Below are positions 10,625 to 20,393 of a stretch of DNA of 31,347 bases, in pieces. The notes beneath the pieces were generated by a model. That model was not told the origin of the DNA, did no database searches, and was given only the letters and a program-made list of their open reading frames with translations. The DNA is taken from NCBI GenBank assembly GCA_005223375.1, contig RXOD01004026.1:1-31347 (forward strand), written 5' to 3'. Positions within the stretch are counted from its first letter, which is position 1; the number at the start of each line of letters is the position of its first letter. Origin of the DNA: Amoebophrya sp. AT5.2. Its lineage: Eukaryota > Sar > Dinophyceae > Syndiniales > Amoebophryaceae. Made by a program: the position numbers and the translations under genes.

Positions 10625-13489
10625 TCATTTTCCGATTCCGTGTGCCATCCCTTCATCGTCCTTAAAGGTGACGAAGAAGAGCTCTGCCATGGCTATCGCC
10701 TTTTCCTTCGGCACTATGTAGGCGTCCTTGCTACCCCCCAGCTCTTCGCCGAAGGCTGCCAGCACCTGTATGGTTTTTTTTTTGAGGTTCGTAGAAAGTC
10801 CGACTTTCGGGACAACTGCAGCCGTTGTACCTTTTCGTGCAGTCCCTCGCCGACCAGATCCAGCCCGATGCAGGGCAGCTCCCCTTTCGAGAAATCGAGG
10901 TTTCTGAAAATCTCCGGACTCCCCAGCTGGTCCGCCTTGTTCCGGTCCAGGCCGAGGACGCGAGAGTTTAGCACTTCGTACTCTCCCGCGGCAATCCCCC
11001 CATGCAGCTTCGCGAGAAAATTCTCCAGCTGCGGGAAGAAGGAATCCAGAAAAAGCCCAAACACCCGGTTCGCGGAGACGCCCGTGTCGAAGCGGGAAGG
11101 CTGGGGGCCGATTTAATTTCATACGTTACATATTGGAGGACGTTGCCATTGATTTTGATACATGATTATCGTCATTGGCGACTGTAGGAGGTCTGCAGAT
11201 TCACCTTGGTTTCTGTCTCCTCCGTTCGTTGGTGTCTGTCTCCTCGCGCGCTTTTACCATAGGTAGCCAATTTTACGTTTACGTAAAAAACTTACATTTG
11301 GCCCCAGTGTTTGCGGCACGCAATTGTACAAGCTTCCGTCCTCGCAGAACTGCTTCACTTCTTCCTTGAATTCCGTGTTCGTGCACTTCTCGAAATCCAC
11401 CAGTTCCCCGCACAGCTTTTCGTAACTCTTCTTCCAGCCTCCGCTGTTCCCCAGCGAGTAGTTCAAGCCGCTACCGTCGGATTTCGCGTTAAAGTCGAAA
11501 ATCTTCATCCACTTGTTGGCGTAGGGATTTATCTTGCACACGTTTAAGTGGTTTTTTAGGCTGAAATAGCCGACCGGGAAGCACGAGAACTCCATGCCCG
11601 ACGAGTACTCGATGATCGGGTCGGTTTGGGAAAACAATGACATGTGGCAATTGGTGCACTCGCGGGAACGAAATTGCTGCACGCAGGTCACAAACTTGCA
11701 CCCCTCGCAGTTCCGGATGAAAATCGAGGACTCGATCTGATGATCGATTAGTTTTCTTTTTGGATAGGGGGAAATGGCAATGGGTATGGGAGTGGCAGTG
11801 GCCCTGTACTAAAAGAAGAAGCTTCAGTGAATCACCTGCAGAATACAAGGAAGTGCCGGCTGTCGTAACCGTAAGAAGCTGGCTGTCGTACAAGTTGGCT
11901 CTTCTTCCTCGTCTCGATCAACATGATCCCGTCCCTGGAAAAAAAATTTAAAAAAAAAATACTGGTCGTGAGAGAATTAGTACCGGCGCCATGAATATGC
12001 GGCAGTTTTTGGAGTAGTCGACGGAGACGGTGGCCATCGGGTCGAGGACGAAGATGTCGCAATTCTCGCACCCGTCGATCAAAAACTGCTGGAGTTGCAG
12101 GCCCTCCTTCACGATCACCTGTAAAGCCGTTCGCGTTTATAGGTTTTTTAACTAAATCACAATACTTCCCGTTTTTTAACTAAAATCACAGTACCTCGTT
12201 CTTCCGGTCCATGAGCATGTAGTCTTTTTTGTTGATCGGGAGGCCACAGAGGGGAAAATACCAAAAACCGCGCAGGGCAGGGACGACGGACAGCCGCGAA
12301 GCAGCTACCGAACGCCGAGAATGGAAATGGGACGGCGCGGGTCCGACCGCATTTTCATTGCCGGCAAAGGCCATGGGGAGAGGGTGCCGGATCATCACCG
12401 AAACAGAAAGACGAAACACACCACGACGACGGCTTGGCGATCTCCCGACGGCTTGGCGACCTTGTGCATACTCAAGGCGAGCGTGTGGAACACGAGTACA
12501 GGAAGAGGAGAAGTGCACTGGCGGCGATATTATTCACAACAAACAACGCACCGAAAAGAAGCCACGCATGGGAAGCAGGGAAAGTAGCTCAGCACATTCC
12601 GGTTTACACGAAAGACTTCATGTTTACAAGAGAGTTCACAAAAAAAAAAAATGTGCCTCGTTCTTCCGGTCCATGAGCATGTTATGTAGTCTTTCTTGTT
12701 GACCGCAAAAGACGGGAGGTCACAAGAGGGAAAGGAAGAACCGCGCAGGGCAAAGGCAGCAGTGGGCCATGGACAGTGGGCCACCGCTGGCCAAAACTGG
12801 AAATGGCCGGATCAAAATCCGACATCATTTTCGATGTCGGCGAGGGAAATGGGAAATGCTACCTGATCATCACTAGACAGAAAGACGAAACGCAAGACGA
12901 TTCCGGTGGCGTGGCGATCTCCCGAAGGCTTGGCGATGTTGTGCAAACTCACGGCAAGCATGTGGAACACGAGTACAGGAAGAGGGGAAGAGCACCGGGA
13001 CCGGCGGCAATTTTATTCACAACAGCCAAAGCAACAAAAGATGCCACGCAGGCTAGGAGCCGGGAAAGACCAAAGACGGTCGGTCCGAAAACAAAGAATA
13101 AAGCAAGTAGATAGAAGCAAGAGAGAGGTATCGCAGGTGGGAGCTCAGCACATTCCGGTTTACAAGAGGAAGACTTCGTGCTCATGGACCGGAAGAACGA
13201 GGCACATGTAAAAAAAAAAGCCATGTACCTCGTTCTTCCGGTCCATGAGCATGTAGTCTTTTTTGTTGATTGCCTTTTTCTTGTCCCACGAAAACTGCTT
13301 TTTGGGTGCGGCCGCGGCCGCTGCTCCTGCAGCAGCTGCGCCTGCGCCGCCGCCGTCGGTCTTATTTTTCCCCACCCCCACCCCGATGATCGGCTTCTTC
13401 TGCGCATCCTTTTGCACGGCTGCACTTGGAGGCTTCTGCGGCGCAGCCGGAGGGGGCTGTTGTTCCTTCGACGCCGCGCAACCGCCCAT
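10625..13489 (-). CDS. RP2: RP2-like protein (XRP2/TBCC domain plus NDPK-like tail), 5 exons
   Basis: Homologue of retinitis pigmentosa 2 protein, in known family members a GTPase-activating protein for ARL3 that helps deliver lipidated cargo to cilia. Exons: 13489-13229, 12118-11984, 11736-11296, 11100-10831, 10765-10625 (TGA); 415 residues, GT-AG introns, all joins in frame. The N-terminus MGGCAASKEQ is a classic myristoylation/palmitoylation signal like the MGCFFSK of human RP2. QFSWDKKKAINKKDYM matches the family's SWDQ...KDYMF segment. The TBCC beta-helix follows: QFLIDGCENCDIFVLD, SVDYSKNCRIF, SIFIRNCEGC, TCVQQFRSREC with the conserved Gln and Arg (the Arg is the GAP arginine finger in this family), and QTDPIIEYSSG. 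The tail (from about residue 280) resembles the NDPK-like domain of RP2. The last intron is only 65 bp. Supports a flagellated organism. Confidence 0.88.
12194..13221. repeat. Two diverged tandem copies of the RP2 exon 1/intron 1 junction region
   Basis: RP2 intron 1 (12119-13228) contains extra copies of the end of exon 1, the part that encodes KKDYMLMDRKNE and its splice donor. One intact copy is at 12194-12236. One copy with a 5-nt insertion (gttat) is at 12656-12701. Each is followed by about 450-560 bp of related sequence, including shared blocks such as tggaacacgagtacaggaag, cacattccggtttacaag and aaccgcgcagggca. The unit has been duplicated at least twice in tandem. Confidence 0.75.
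13178..13252. repeat. 31-bp inverted repeat at the RP2 exon 1 donor site
   Basis: An inverted copy of the exon 1 end (13178-13208) faces the true exon end (13222-13252). The arms are 31 bp with 2 mismatches, separated by 13 nt rich in A. The splice donor (AACGAG then GTACATGG) lies inside the right arm, so an RNA hairpin could mask or present it. Confidence 0.8.
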
Positions 13490-14572
13490 AGTTTTTATTT
13501 CCTGCTTCTCCGGGGGGGCTGCGGAGGTTGCGGACGTAGAAGCAGTGCTCGGTCGAGAGCTCACAACCTTCTCGGCTGCTTCTTCGGGTTTGTTCTCGGC
13601 GTCGGCAGGCTTGCTTGTGCTTGCGGCTAGTCCTGCAACGATAGAGGTTTTATTTGCTACTCCAGGTTCTACTTCGGGCGGAGCAAGAGGTGCGGTAGTT
13701 GGATCACTTGGTGTAGTTGTATAAATTGGGGTCGCAACAGCAGCTGCGCTCCCTCTCGCCGGAGCTGCGAAGGCCGCGCCACTCCCTCTCGCCGGAGCTG
13801 CGAAGGCCGCGCCAGAAGTCTCTCTCGCCGGGTCTGCGAAGGCCGCGCCACTCCCTCTCGCCGGGGCTGCAAACGCTTTCGGAACTGGCTTCGCGCAGTC
13901 GCCTTCGTCCGGTTTTGAATTTGCTTCAGGGGTCGCACTAAGCTCGGTCGCACTAAGCTCGGGCGCACTCGGCTCGGGTGCACTCGACTCTACCACAGCT
14001 GTCTCGGTCGGAGATGCACCGGCTTTCGAAGATTTCTCTACTGCTTCGTCGGCTGCTGTTGGCAGCAGCTTGGTGGTCTTCTGTTGCACCTCAGGAGTCT
14101 CGGTTGTAGCCGGCTTCTCCGCCACCTGCAGAACCGGCTCACGACTAGCACTGCTTTCTGGTTCTGCCGGCTTCTCCGTCGCAGCTCCTCCGGCACTTAC
14201 CCGCGGTTCGAACTCGGCTTTAGCGTTAGGCGCAGCGTTAGCACTTCTCGCCCCTGAAGTGGATGCTTCCGCCGCACTCCCTCTCGCGGGGAAGACTGCT
14301 GCTTTGCCAGCAGAAGCCGCCGGTCCTTCTCCTTTCTCAGGAGTTTTATTCCCGTCCTTCTTCAGGTACTTGCTCAAAGCGCCTTCTACCTCCGCCCGCT
14401 TCTTCTTCTCCAGGGAAATCGCGGCCTCGTTCTTGTTCAAGGTATAGTCCTCCTTCTCCCGCTCTTTCCGTTCTCGCGTTTCTTGAATGTGCTGGCGAAA
14501 CCGCTGGCGAAAGGACGGCCCAACCGTGCAGCGCGAAACCGTGCACCGCCGCAGGTGGAGAATGCGGGCCAT
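13490..14572 (-). CDS. Open in-frame extension upstream of the RP2-like start
   Basis: An uninterrupted 361-codon frame from an ATG at 14572 runs straight into the RP2-like MGGC start. It begins MARILHLRRCTVSRCTVG, then a charged stretch (QETRERKEREKEDY, LEKKKRAEVEGALSKYLKK) and a long Ala/Pro/Ser/Thr/Glu-rich low-complexity region. It could be a true N-terminal extension of the RP2-like protein, giving about 776 residues with the acylation signal buried, or a separate coding region or leader whose frame happens to be continuous. The strongly biased third positions and length argue that it is translated. Which ATG is used cannot be decided from sequence. Confidence 0.5.
13749..13875 (-). repeat. 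33-36-bp coding tandem repeat (AAPARGSGAAF unit)
   Basis: Units at 13749-13781, 13782-13814 (identical, 33 bp), 13815-13850 (36 bp, diverged) and a partial fourth to about 13875. They encode repeats of GAAFAAPARGS within the extension upstream of the RP2-like start. Confidence 0.85.
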
Positions 14573-15020
14573 CTATCGATGGCCTAAAAGGCCTTCTACC
14601 TTTTATAAAGCGATAGAACTCTTGCTCTATCTTGTTCACGCTGGCGCGTTATTGACACAAAAGGGGAAGCTACTCATCGATCGCGGCCGACAGCAGAAGT
14701 GGTGCAGACTTTGCGCTCAGACTTCTCGCTCGTTCGGAAAAACCGTTTTTTCGCTCCTCTGTTTCCTGTACGCTGCCGTTGTCACAGTATCGGAAATCCG
14801 CGATGGACCTGATGGAACTGTGTACGGGTGGTCCAAAAACCAATGCTTTCATGCCGTCGGCCTCGTCTCGAATCGGCCGCCCCCATGAGGGCGGCGTTAG
14901 AGGACAAAGTGAAGTAAGCATTCTTGAGCTTTGTTCAATCGGCCAATAAAATTCCGCCGTTTCCCGATAATCTATCGAGACCCAAAAGTGCGTGTCGCCT
15001 CTGTCGCTGGACAAAGTCGA
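14573..15020. other. Intergenic region between the PFP stop and the RP2-side open frame
   Basis: 448 bp with no recognised gene. It holds a 7-bp perfect hairpin near 14569-14586 (ggccatc/gatggcc, 4-nt loop). At 14977-14993 there is a 17-nt block identical to part of the terminal inverted repeat of the intron element at 29875-30306. Confidence 0.5.
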
Positions 15021-17803
15021 TCAGTCCATCAGTTTGAGTGCCGCCTTCAGGTAGGCGGTGAGGCCGTCCAGCACTTCGCTGCGGCAGTTGCTGCTCGCCA
15101 GCAGTTTCACTTCGGCCACGAGTCGCTCCGCCTCCCGCAGCTCGCTCGCGGCCTTCCCCGCGCTTTTCGAAAAAAGCTTCGCGTCCGCCAGGGGCCCCGA
15201 AAACTGCACCGGTCCCGGGTTCGCTGGGCTTCTCGTTTTTTCGCGGTTTTGGGGGTGTAGTGTGACCGGATGGGGATCGATTCTCGGCGGCTCGATGTGG
15301 AGAGCGTAGGAGCGGTGCGGTATGGCGGGACCAGCAATCGATTGGTAAGAACTAACATAGTAGTGCCTAAAGTGGTGTAAGTATAGTGAAATTTGTTCGC
15401 CAGGTTTTTTCGCGAGGTTCCCCTAAGGCCATATGGGTTAAGAAGGAGGCTACCGCAGTAGGAGCACAGCAGGTGGCTACTTTTCGCGGCTATGGGAAGA
15501 CTGGCATTCCTGCACGAGGACCCTCTAGCTGGCAACCGATCGCCATCGCATCAGCGCCCTCTTTTGCCCTGCTACTGCTTTCGGGTCCTGCCACCATTCT
15601 AGCCAGTGGCTTTCCTGCTCTCCCACTTCCCTCTAACCCCCTCTCCTCTGGCTCATCTCCTTAGCCCTCTAAGAGAATCGGCCACCCCCTACCCCCCACA
15701 TCATCAAGAGCGCCCATTTCTAAAAACCGCCCTAGACCCCTCCATCGCACCCCAGACACAAATCTCCCGAGCGCCTTGACCAAGGACACGACTCGCCATC
15801 ACTGACTAGGGCAATAATCCGGCATCGCTAAGGCAATCCGCCACCGCCATCGCCAAGTCGGGAACCGTTTTTACAACTACCCACCACTAATACCATTACC
15901 TTTACCAGTTCTCGCCACTATAAATTAATATGGTTTACCAGATCGCTGGTCCCGGTCCCTACGCTGGTGGGAGGTGCGCTTCGTGCCGATATTGGTCTCG
16001 GAAATGCTCACGAAATGCGCCAGCGGGTACGCCGCAATCTGCCACTCGTCCACGGAGGACGATTCCGGAAACACGAGCTTTGGTTTCTCCGTCAATTCGT
16101 CAAGAGTCGTTTTTCCCCCAGCACCCTTCGTCAAGTTCTCCACGCTCACCAGCAGGCCCGTCCGGGCCGCTCCGGTGCCTCCCAAATTCCCCCCCCACGT
16201 ACCCGCGGAACCGGCCAGAACCCCCGCCGCGTAGCCCAGATTGTAGCCCAGGTTGCAGTCAAAATTCGTGGGCAGGGCCGACCGCGCCTGGTACAGCAGA
16301 CTGTGCGTGTGGCACTGAAAGGTGCCGCGGTTGAACTGACCCAACCCCTTTCGCCGCGACAGCTCGGACTCTACGAGACCCTTCAGAAGCGTCTCCGCCT
16401 CGATACTCCCGAAGTCCACGAAACAAGGCTTACAACCACCCGAAGGCCATCGACAACATCGATTGAAAAATGTTGTTGTACATATGCTCTGCTCCCTGCT
16501 ATCCAATCGATCGGGGCGAAGGACTTCTGACACCGATCCCTAGCTGCACTGGGAACTACAGCTCTACAGATTGACATGATCGTCAAGCTCCAGACAGAGA
16601 GATAATTCATCCTAGATCCCTTAAGTCTCGCTCCGTCAGCACAGGCACTGCCGGCATCGGGAGGTCACCTCAAAATTTTTGACTTATTTCGAAAAATCAT
16701 AAATATGAATCAAATGATTTTTTAGTCGGCTTTTTCAATACAGAATGATTTCGTCGATGCCTAAGGGTCGAGCCCGGGACTTGCGCTTTCTTTTCACGGG
16801 AAATCGGGTCTCTTCGCGGCCCGTCGGAGGAAGTTGATGTCGGGGGGCTCGCGAAGCTGTGGATCTGGTACTGAATCTGGTCCGGCAGGTTGCTGAACAC
16901 GCCGCGGGATAACGGGCTCGTTAAACGCCGATAGCGAGCTCATACAACATTAATTATACGGGTAGATCAAGATTACGAGCCAAATATTACGCGGCCACAG
17001 AAGAAATCTTGCCCCGGCGATCCCATATAAACTGTCCCGGCGATCCCCGGCGATCCCGCCCCGGCGACCCCAGCGGAATTTTTATCGGTGATTCGAACTA
17101 TCGGCACCAGATTCGAAGATTCCTTGGCCCGGCGTCGCGTTGTCGTCGATGACGTAGTTTTCCCGTATCCGGGAGGTTGCGGAACGGGAACATCGTACTA
17201 ACTGTGCTAGTACTAAGTTAGTAAAACGGGCTCGGGCAGGTTGCTGTACTAAGTTATGGTAAAACGGGTCTATGGGCTCCTCTTCGGTTAAACTGAGATA
17301 CTTGAGCAGGTCTGCGATTTTCTGCGGGAAGGCCTGGCTCGACCGGTGCATATGGCGGGACAAGGTAGTAAGTGGCTACGTGGTAAGTGAAATTTTTTGG
17401 GGCCTTTCCGGGGTCCCCTTTGGTAGTCCTGGAAAGAAGTCCTGGTGGCAATAAATCGCAACCCTAGGCGCCACACGGTTCGGAGCGCCTTGACCGACAC
17501 TCGCCATCCCTTTTGCAGTCCGCCATCGCCAAGTGGGTACCCGATTATACCTAGTACTTACATACGACCAGCTCCCTACCTATACCACCTGGTCCCTTCA
17601 TAGTGCACGGCGTTCACCTCTTCTACCAGCTGCCGCATTTCCGGAATCTGCGCCAGCAGGCCGTCGGGGATGAGAACCACCCCGTAGTTCAGGTTTTTTT
17701 CCGCTCTGGTTTCGATCACGTCGCACACGCGGTTGGTCACCTCGGCGAGGGAGGACATAGAGTTGTCCACGGTGAGAATCAGGGTAAAGATTGGACCCGC
17801 TAG
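15021..17803 (-). CDS. PFP alpha-like gene, 3' part (exons 5-9 of those seen)
   Basis: C-terminal half of a pyrophosphate-dependent 6-phosphofructokinase-type protein. Approximate exons: 17803-17603, 17345-17263, 16910 to about 16815, about 16413-15964, 15320-15021 (TGA). Exon 5 carries SLAEVTNRVCDVIETRAEKN followed by NYGVVLIPDGLLAQIPEM, a PFP hallmark (GVVLIPEGLxxxIPE). Exon 6 is SSQAFPQKIADLLKYLSL. Exon 7 has LSRGVFSNLPDQIQYQI (family LSPWASALFEFLPPFIRKQ). Exon 8 has IEAETLLKGLVESEL and YQARSALPTNFDCNLGYNLG (family GYQARxSLPSxFDCxYAYxLG). Exon 9 has NPGPVQFSGPLADAK (family SPGPIQFTGP) plus an Ala/Leu-rich extension of about 45 residues. Joins 5/6 and 6/7 are in frame; 7/8 and 8/9 borders are estimates. 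Introns here lack GT-AG borders. Confidence 0.8.
15321..15961 (-). mobile_element. Introner-like element Y (intron between PFP exons 8 and 9)
   Basis: 641 bp that exactly fills the intron between the last two PFP exons. The left end is tatggcgggaccagc; the right end, reverse complemented, is tagggaccgggaccag, so it has imperfect terminal inverted repeats. It shares ends and internal blocks (gagcgccttgacc, actcgccatc, ccgccatcgccaagt) with element X at 17351-17602. No GT-AG boundary fits either edge. Unlike X, I see no clean 5-bp target duplication. Confidence 0.65.
17209..17270. repeat. Short direct repeat at the PFP exon 6 donor side
   Basis: Two copies of a block of the form gtactaagtta(tg)gtaaaacggg (about 17209-17230 and 17245-17268). 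Between them sits ggcaggttgctg, which also occurs inside exon 7 (about 16883-16894). A 6-bp repeat aacggg also brackets the intron core (16911-16916 and 17263-17268). Confidence 0.6.
17351..17602 (-). mobile_element. Introner-like element X (intron between PFP exons 5 and 6)
   Basis: 252 bp bounded by a perfect 5-bp direct repeat gtgca (17346-17350 and 17603-17607) and by terminal inverted repeats of 15 bp matching at 12 positions (tatggcgggacaagg against tatgaagggaccagg). Removing the element plus one repeat copy restores the reading frame, ...AVH then RSSQAFPQ. No AG is available at the 3' side in any sliding of the repeat, so splicing must be non-canonical. Confidence 0.78.
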
Positions 17804-17872
17804 AACTAGATTGATAGATTGATATTCATTGATTGATATTTGTGGCCTCCGATGAAAGACTCGGTCTCGGAT

Positions 17873-18089
17873 AACTATCAAAGTGCGGAAGTCCAAAGTC
17901 GTTTCGAGTGAATAGATAGATAGGCTCGATCGTGCACGTGGGTCAGTATGATCCTCGTGAAACAAATGGCGTAGCCGCCACCGATACCGAGTAGTAGAGC
18001 CAGTGCTCGTATAGGCTCACCAGTGTACCGATAGTGACCAAGCACCGAGTACGGAACGTAGGACAGCAGGTGACCGACGTGAAATTTGC
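17873..18089 (-). repeat. Split direct repeat B2 (3' end of the retrotransposon)
   Basis: 217 bp, matching B1 at 216 positions (one a/g difference near 17916). Its outer end begins aactatcaaagtg on the plus strand, directly after gat of the host intron. A 103-bp unique spacer (18090-18192) separates it from A2. Confidence 0.9.
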
Positions 18090-18192
18090 AGTAAATGTAC
18101 GCTGTCACTGCGCTCAGCACGCGGATGCTGAGGACCAGTGGAGGTGAAGGTGGACGTGACGTAGGAAGTAAAAGGTGTGGGTGGGTGGGCAA

Positions 18193-18325
18193 AGAAAAAC
18201 AGCGAAACACCAGTACGTGAGCTCCAAGCCCAGAGACGTGAGTATTATATCGATCGAGCCCCAAACGAGATACGAGATCGAGGCTTCACAACTTCGCGCA
18301 TCGACTTCTGATAGTTATACATAAG
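18193..18325 (-). repeat. Split direct repeat A2
   Basis: 133 bp, matching A1 (29145-29277) at 130 positions. It abuts B1 with no gap, so the B1/A2 junction imitates the joint expected in a circular intermediate. Confidence 0.9.
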
Positions 18326-18332
18326 AACTATC
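18310..18332. other. Putative tyrosine-recombinase core site at the B1/A2 junction
   Basis: Perfect 7-bp inverted arms gatagtt and aactatc flank a 9-bp centre atacataag. The centre/right-arm border is exactly the A2/B1 border. Half sites recur at the two outer ends of the element: gatagttatacataag at the outer end of A1 (29262-29277) and aactatc at the outer end of B2 (17873-17879). This geometry is what known tyrosine recombinases use (inverted binding arms around a short crossover region). Confidence 0.65.
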
Positions 18333-18542
18333 AAAGTGCGGAAGTCCAAAGTCGTTTCGAGTGAATAGGTAGATAGGCTCGATCGTGCACGTGGGTCAGT
18401 ATGATCCTCGTGAAACAAATGGCGTAGCCGCCACCGATACCGAGTAGTAGAGCCAGTGCTCGTATAGGCTCACCAGTGTACCGATAGTGACCAAGCACCG
18501 AGTACGGAACGTAGGACAGCAGGTGACCGACGTGAAATTTGC
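18326..18542 (-). repeat. Split direct repeat B1
   Basis: 217 bp copy of B2. Beyond its inner end (18543) the sequence is the unique 3' non-coding part of the element, running to the recombinase stop at 18887. Confidence 0.9.
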
Positions 18543-18848
18543 CATCCGGTATATGGGATCAAGTGAGCTTGTGAGTGACTGTACGAGCATGATCAGGTGG
18601 GATCATATCAAGAGGAGAGTCGCCAGCTGGTCGGACACCGAAGGTTGATGCCAGTGAGACCAACTTAAGTGGTAGCAGTCAGAGGTGGGAGCATGTACTT
18701 GGGAAGACATGAGTAGGAAGTGGATCAGTAATTTCGTGCCTCACTGCAAGGGCATAGGGTATAGCGATTCAGTTACGCAAACACATCGCCAGCAAAAGTA
18801 TACACATGTGCATTTCCAGTAGTAGTGTACAGTGGTTTTTTCGTGGTG

Positions 18849-18868
18849 CTCAGCAGGGATGGCGGGTG
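18849..18868. repeat. 20-bp inverted repeat, 3' partner
   Basis: ctcagcagggatggcgggtg is the exact reverse complement of 29050-29069. The two copies enclose the whole coding body of the element and lie just inside the A/B repeats. Confidence 0.85.
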
Positions 18869-18886
18869 ACTTGGGGTAAATGTAGT

Positions 18887-20050
18887 TCAGAGATTGGTAG
18901 TGAAATATTCGTCAATGTCTGGGTGCGCGAAGAAGTTGCAGTGGATGAAGTTGATGGAATCGACAGCATAAACCTCCGTCCACATCTTGGACGTCTTGCT
19001 CCAGCCAAAGAGTTCGTCGATTCTGGCTGCGTAGTTCTCGCAAACTTTGTTCTTGAGTTGTGGCGTGCTGGGCTTGATGCCTAGTTCGACTGCTCTCCTC
19101 CTGAGGAAGATCGCCAGTGAACGCCGCACTCCGTGCGAAGTGGTGCCAAGCTTCTGGGCAATGGTATCGAGCTCTCCTTCCTCCACTGGGAAGATGTCTG
19201 GTTTGAACGTCGCAGTTGGAATAAATACACGGAGTGGGTTCATCGGATCCGGAATGGATTTGATACATGGAATTTGACACCGTACAAATTTCGCTTGTGG
19301 CATGACAATGGAAGCAAGATCGATACGTATAGATGCAAAAGAATCTTCTCGGAGGCCGGTGCCACTCCACATCACAAAGATTTGATTCTCGCGTCTGTTC
19401 AGTTTGTTGAGCTTGAGAAGGTCTGGTGGGATCGCCTTGCATGGTGAGAAGAGCAGCCGAAACGAATTCAAACTATTGAATGTTAGTTGTTGTAATTGAG
19501 CTGCTTGGCTGTTGTTTCGTTCTAGCGCTCCCAACGATCTTAAGCGTTGGGCTACTAACGCTACGTAGCCTTGGGGATTTTGTATTTCCCTCTCAAAAAG
19601 CCAGTGGCCAAAGACTTGGAGGTTGCTCCAGAGCACATTGGGATGTAGCAGCCTCAGTTGCGCGTACTGCGCCGCGCTCGTGATGGTCTCAGGCAGCCAG
19701 AAGAGACGCGGCAGGTCGAACGAAATGTAATAGAGCCACACCCTCCAACGACTGTTGCGATTGCCGAGGCTGTCCGAGTGAAAATGGCCTGCTTCTTCGG
19801 GCCAGATGAAGAGCGTGTTCTCGGGCGTCATCTTGTACTGGTTGGAGATGCTGCGCGGCACCACGTTGGCGGCGCGGGGTCTCTTAGTGTCCTCGGGGAA
19901 GCTCTCGTAGAACTCGAGGCCTTTCTTGTGATTACAACCATTGTAGTGGTTGTTGTTTTTTCCGCAGGCCTTCTCGTACTCGGACGGTTTAAGCTCATGG
20001 GGGAGCTTCCACCCGTGAGATTTGAACAGAGCAAACGCGGGGTGACTCAT
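18887..20050 (-). CDS. Tyrosine recombinase of the retrotransposon
   Basis: 387 residues from the ATG at 20050 (MSHPAFALFK). The frame stays open upstream to 20209 with an unlikely hydrophobic leader, so I prefer the inner start. The catalytic layout of the tyrosine recombinase family is visible: Arg234 in SGTGLREDSF, the HxxR box at His306/Arg309 in TTSHGVRRSLAIF, Trp350 in the position usually His or Trp, and the nucleophile Tyr361 in SKMWTEVYAV. The block FGWSKTSKMWTEVY parallels the GHSSxSTTxxY pattern of phage and Xer-type enzymes with two extra residues. It would integrate a circular copy of the element. No inactivating change is seen. Confidence 0.85.
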   Translation of the reverse strand: MSHPAFALFKSHGWKLPHELKPSEYEKACGKNNNHYNGCNHKKGLEFYESFPEDTKRPRAANVVPRSISNQYKMTPENTLFIWPEEAGHFHSDSLGNRNSRWRVWLYYISFDLPRLFWLPETITSAAQYAQLRLLHPNVLWSNLQVFGHWLFEREIQNPQGYVALVAQRLRSLGALERNNSQAAQLQQLTFNSLNSFRLLFSPCKAIPPDLLKLNKLNRRENQIFVMWSGTGLREDSFASIRIDLASIVMPQAKFVRCQIPCIKSIPDPMNPLRVFIPTATFKPDIFPVEEGELDTIAQKLGTTSHGVRRSLAIFLRRRAVELGIKPSTPQLKNKVCENYAARIDELFGWSKTSKMWTEVYAVDSINFIHCNFFAHPDIDEYFTTNL

Positions 20051-20393
20051 CTTGTGTGTGTGCGGGCAGTAGGGGAGAAAAATCCTAACTACTACAACTA
20101 TCGTAGCTGTGGATGATAAGCAAAGGATTTGAGAAATAGTAATCATGTGGCATCGCGAGCGAGAAGCTGATGTGGCAGTCGAGACGAACGAGAGGGGGCA
20201 CGACGACACTCACGATTACCGAGGTGGAGAAGGCTTCTCATCAAAATGCACGGACACACACTTCAACGGAATGGCTCATCAGAATCATTTTGCAAAATCA
20301 TCAGTTCAGCAAAAAGAAAGTTCGAGTTCAGCACCATGCAGAAAGTGAAGTTCTTGAAGTGTAAAAAAATAAGTTCGCAGAATAGCGCTCGAT

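Noticed and set aside
10800..10830. 15-nt micro-intron (GTACAACGGCTGCAG) in the RP2-like gene
   Set aside because: A 65-bp intron from the same donor to CATACAG at 10766 gives the frame that continues the RP2-like protein, so the micro-intron is not needed.
17878..18264. 128-codon frame across B2 and A2
   Set aside because: It lies wholly in the terminal repeats and spacer and is explained by the element structure.
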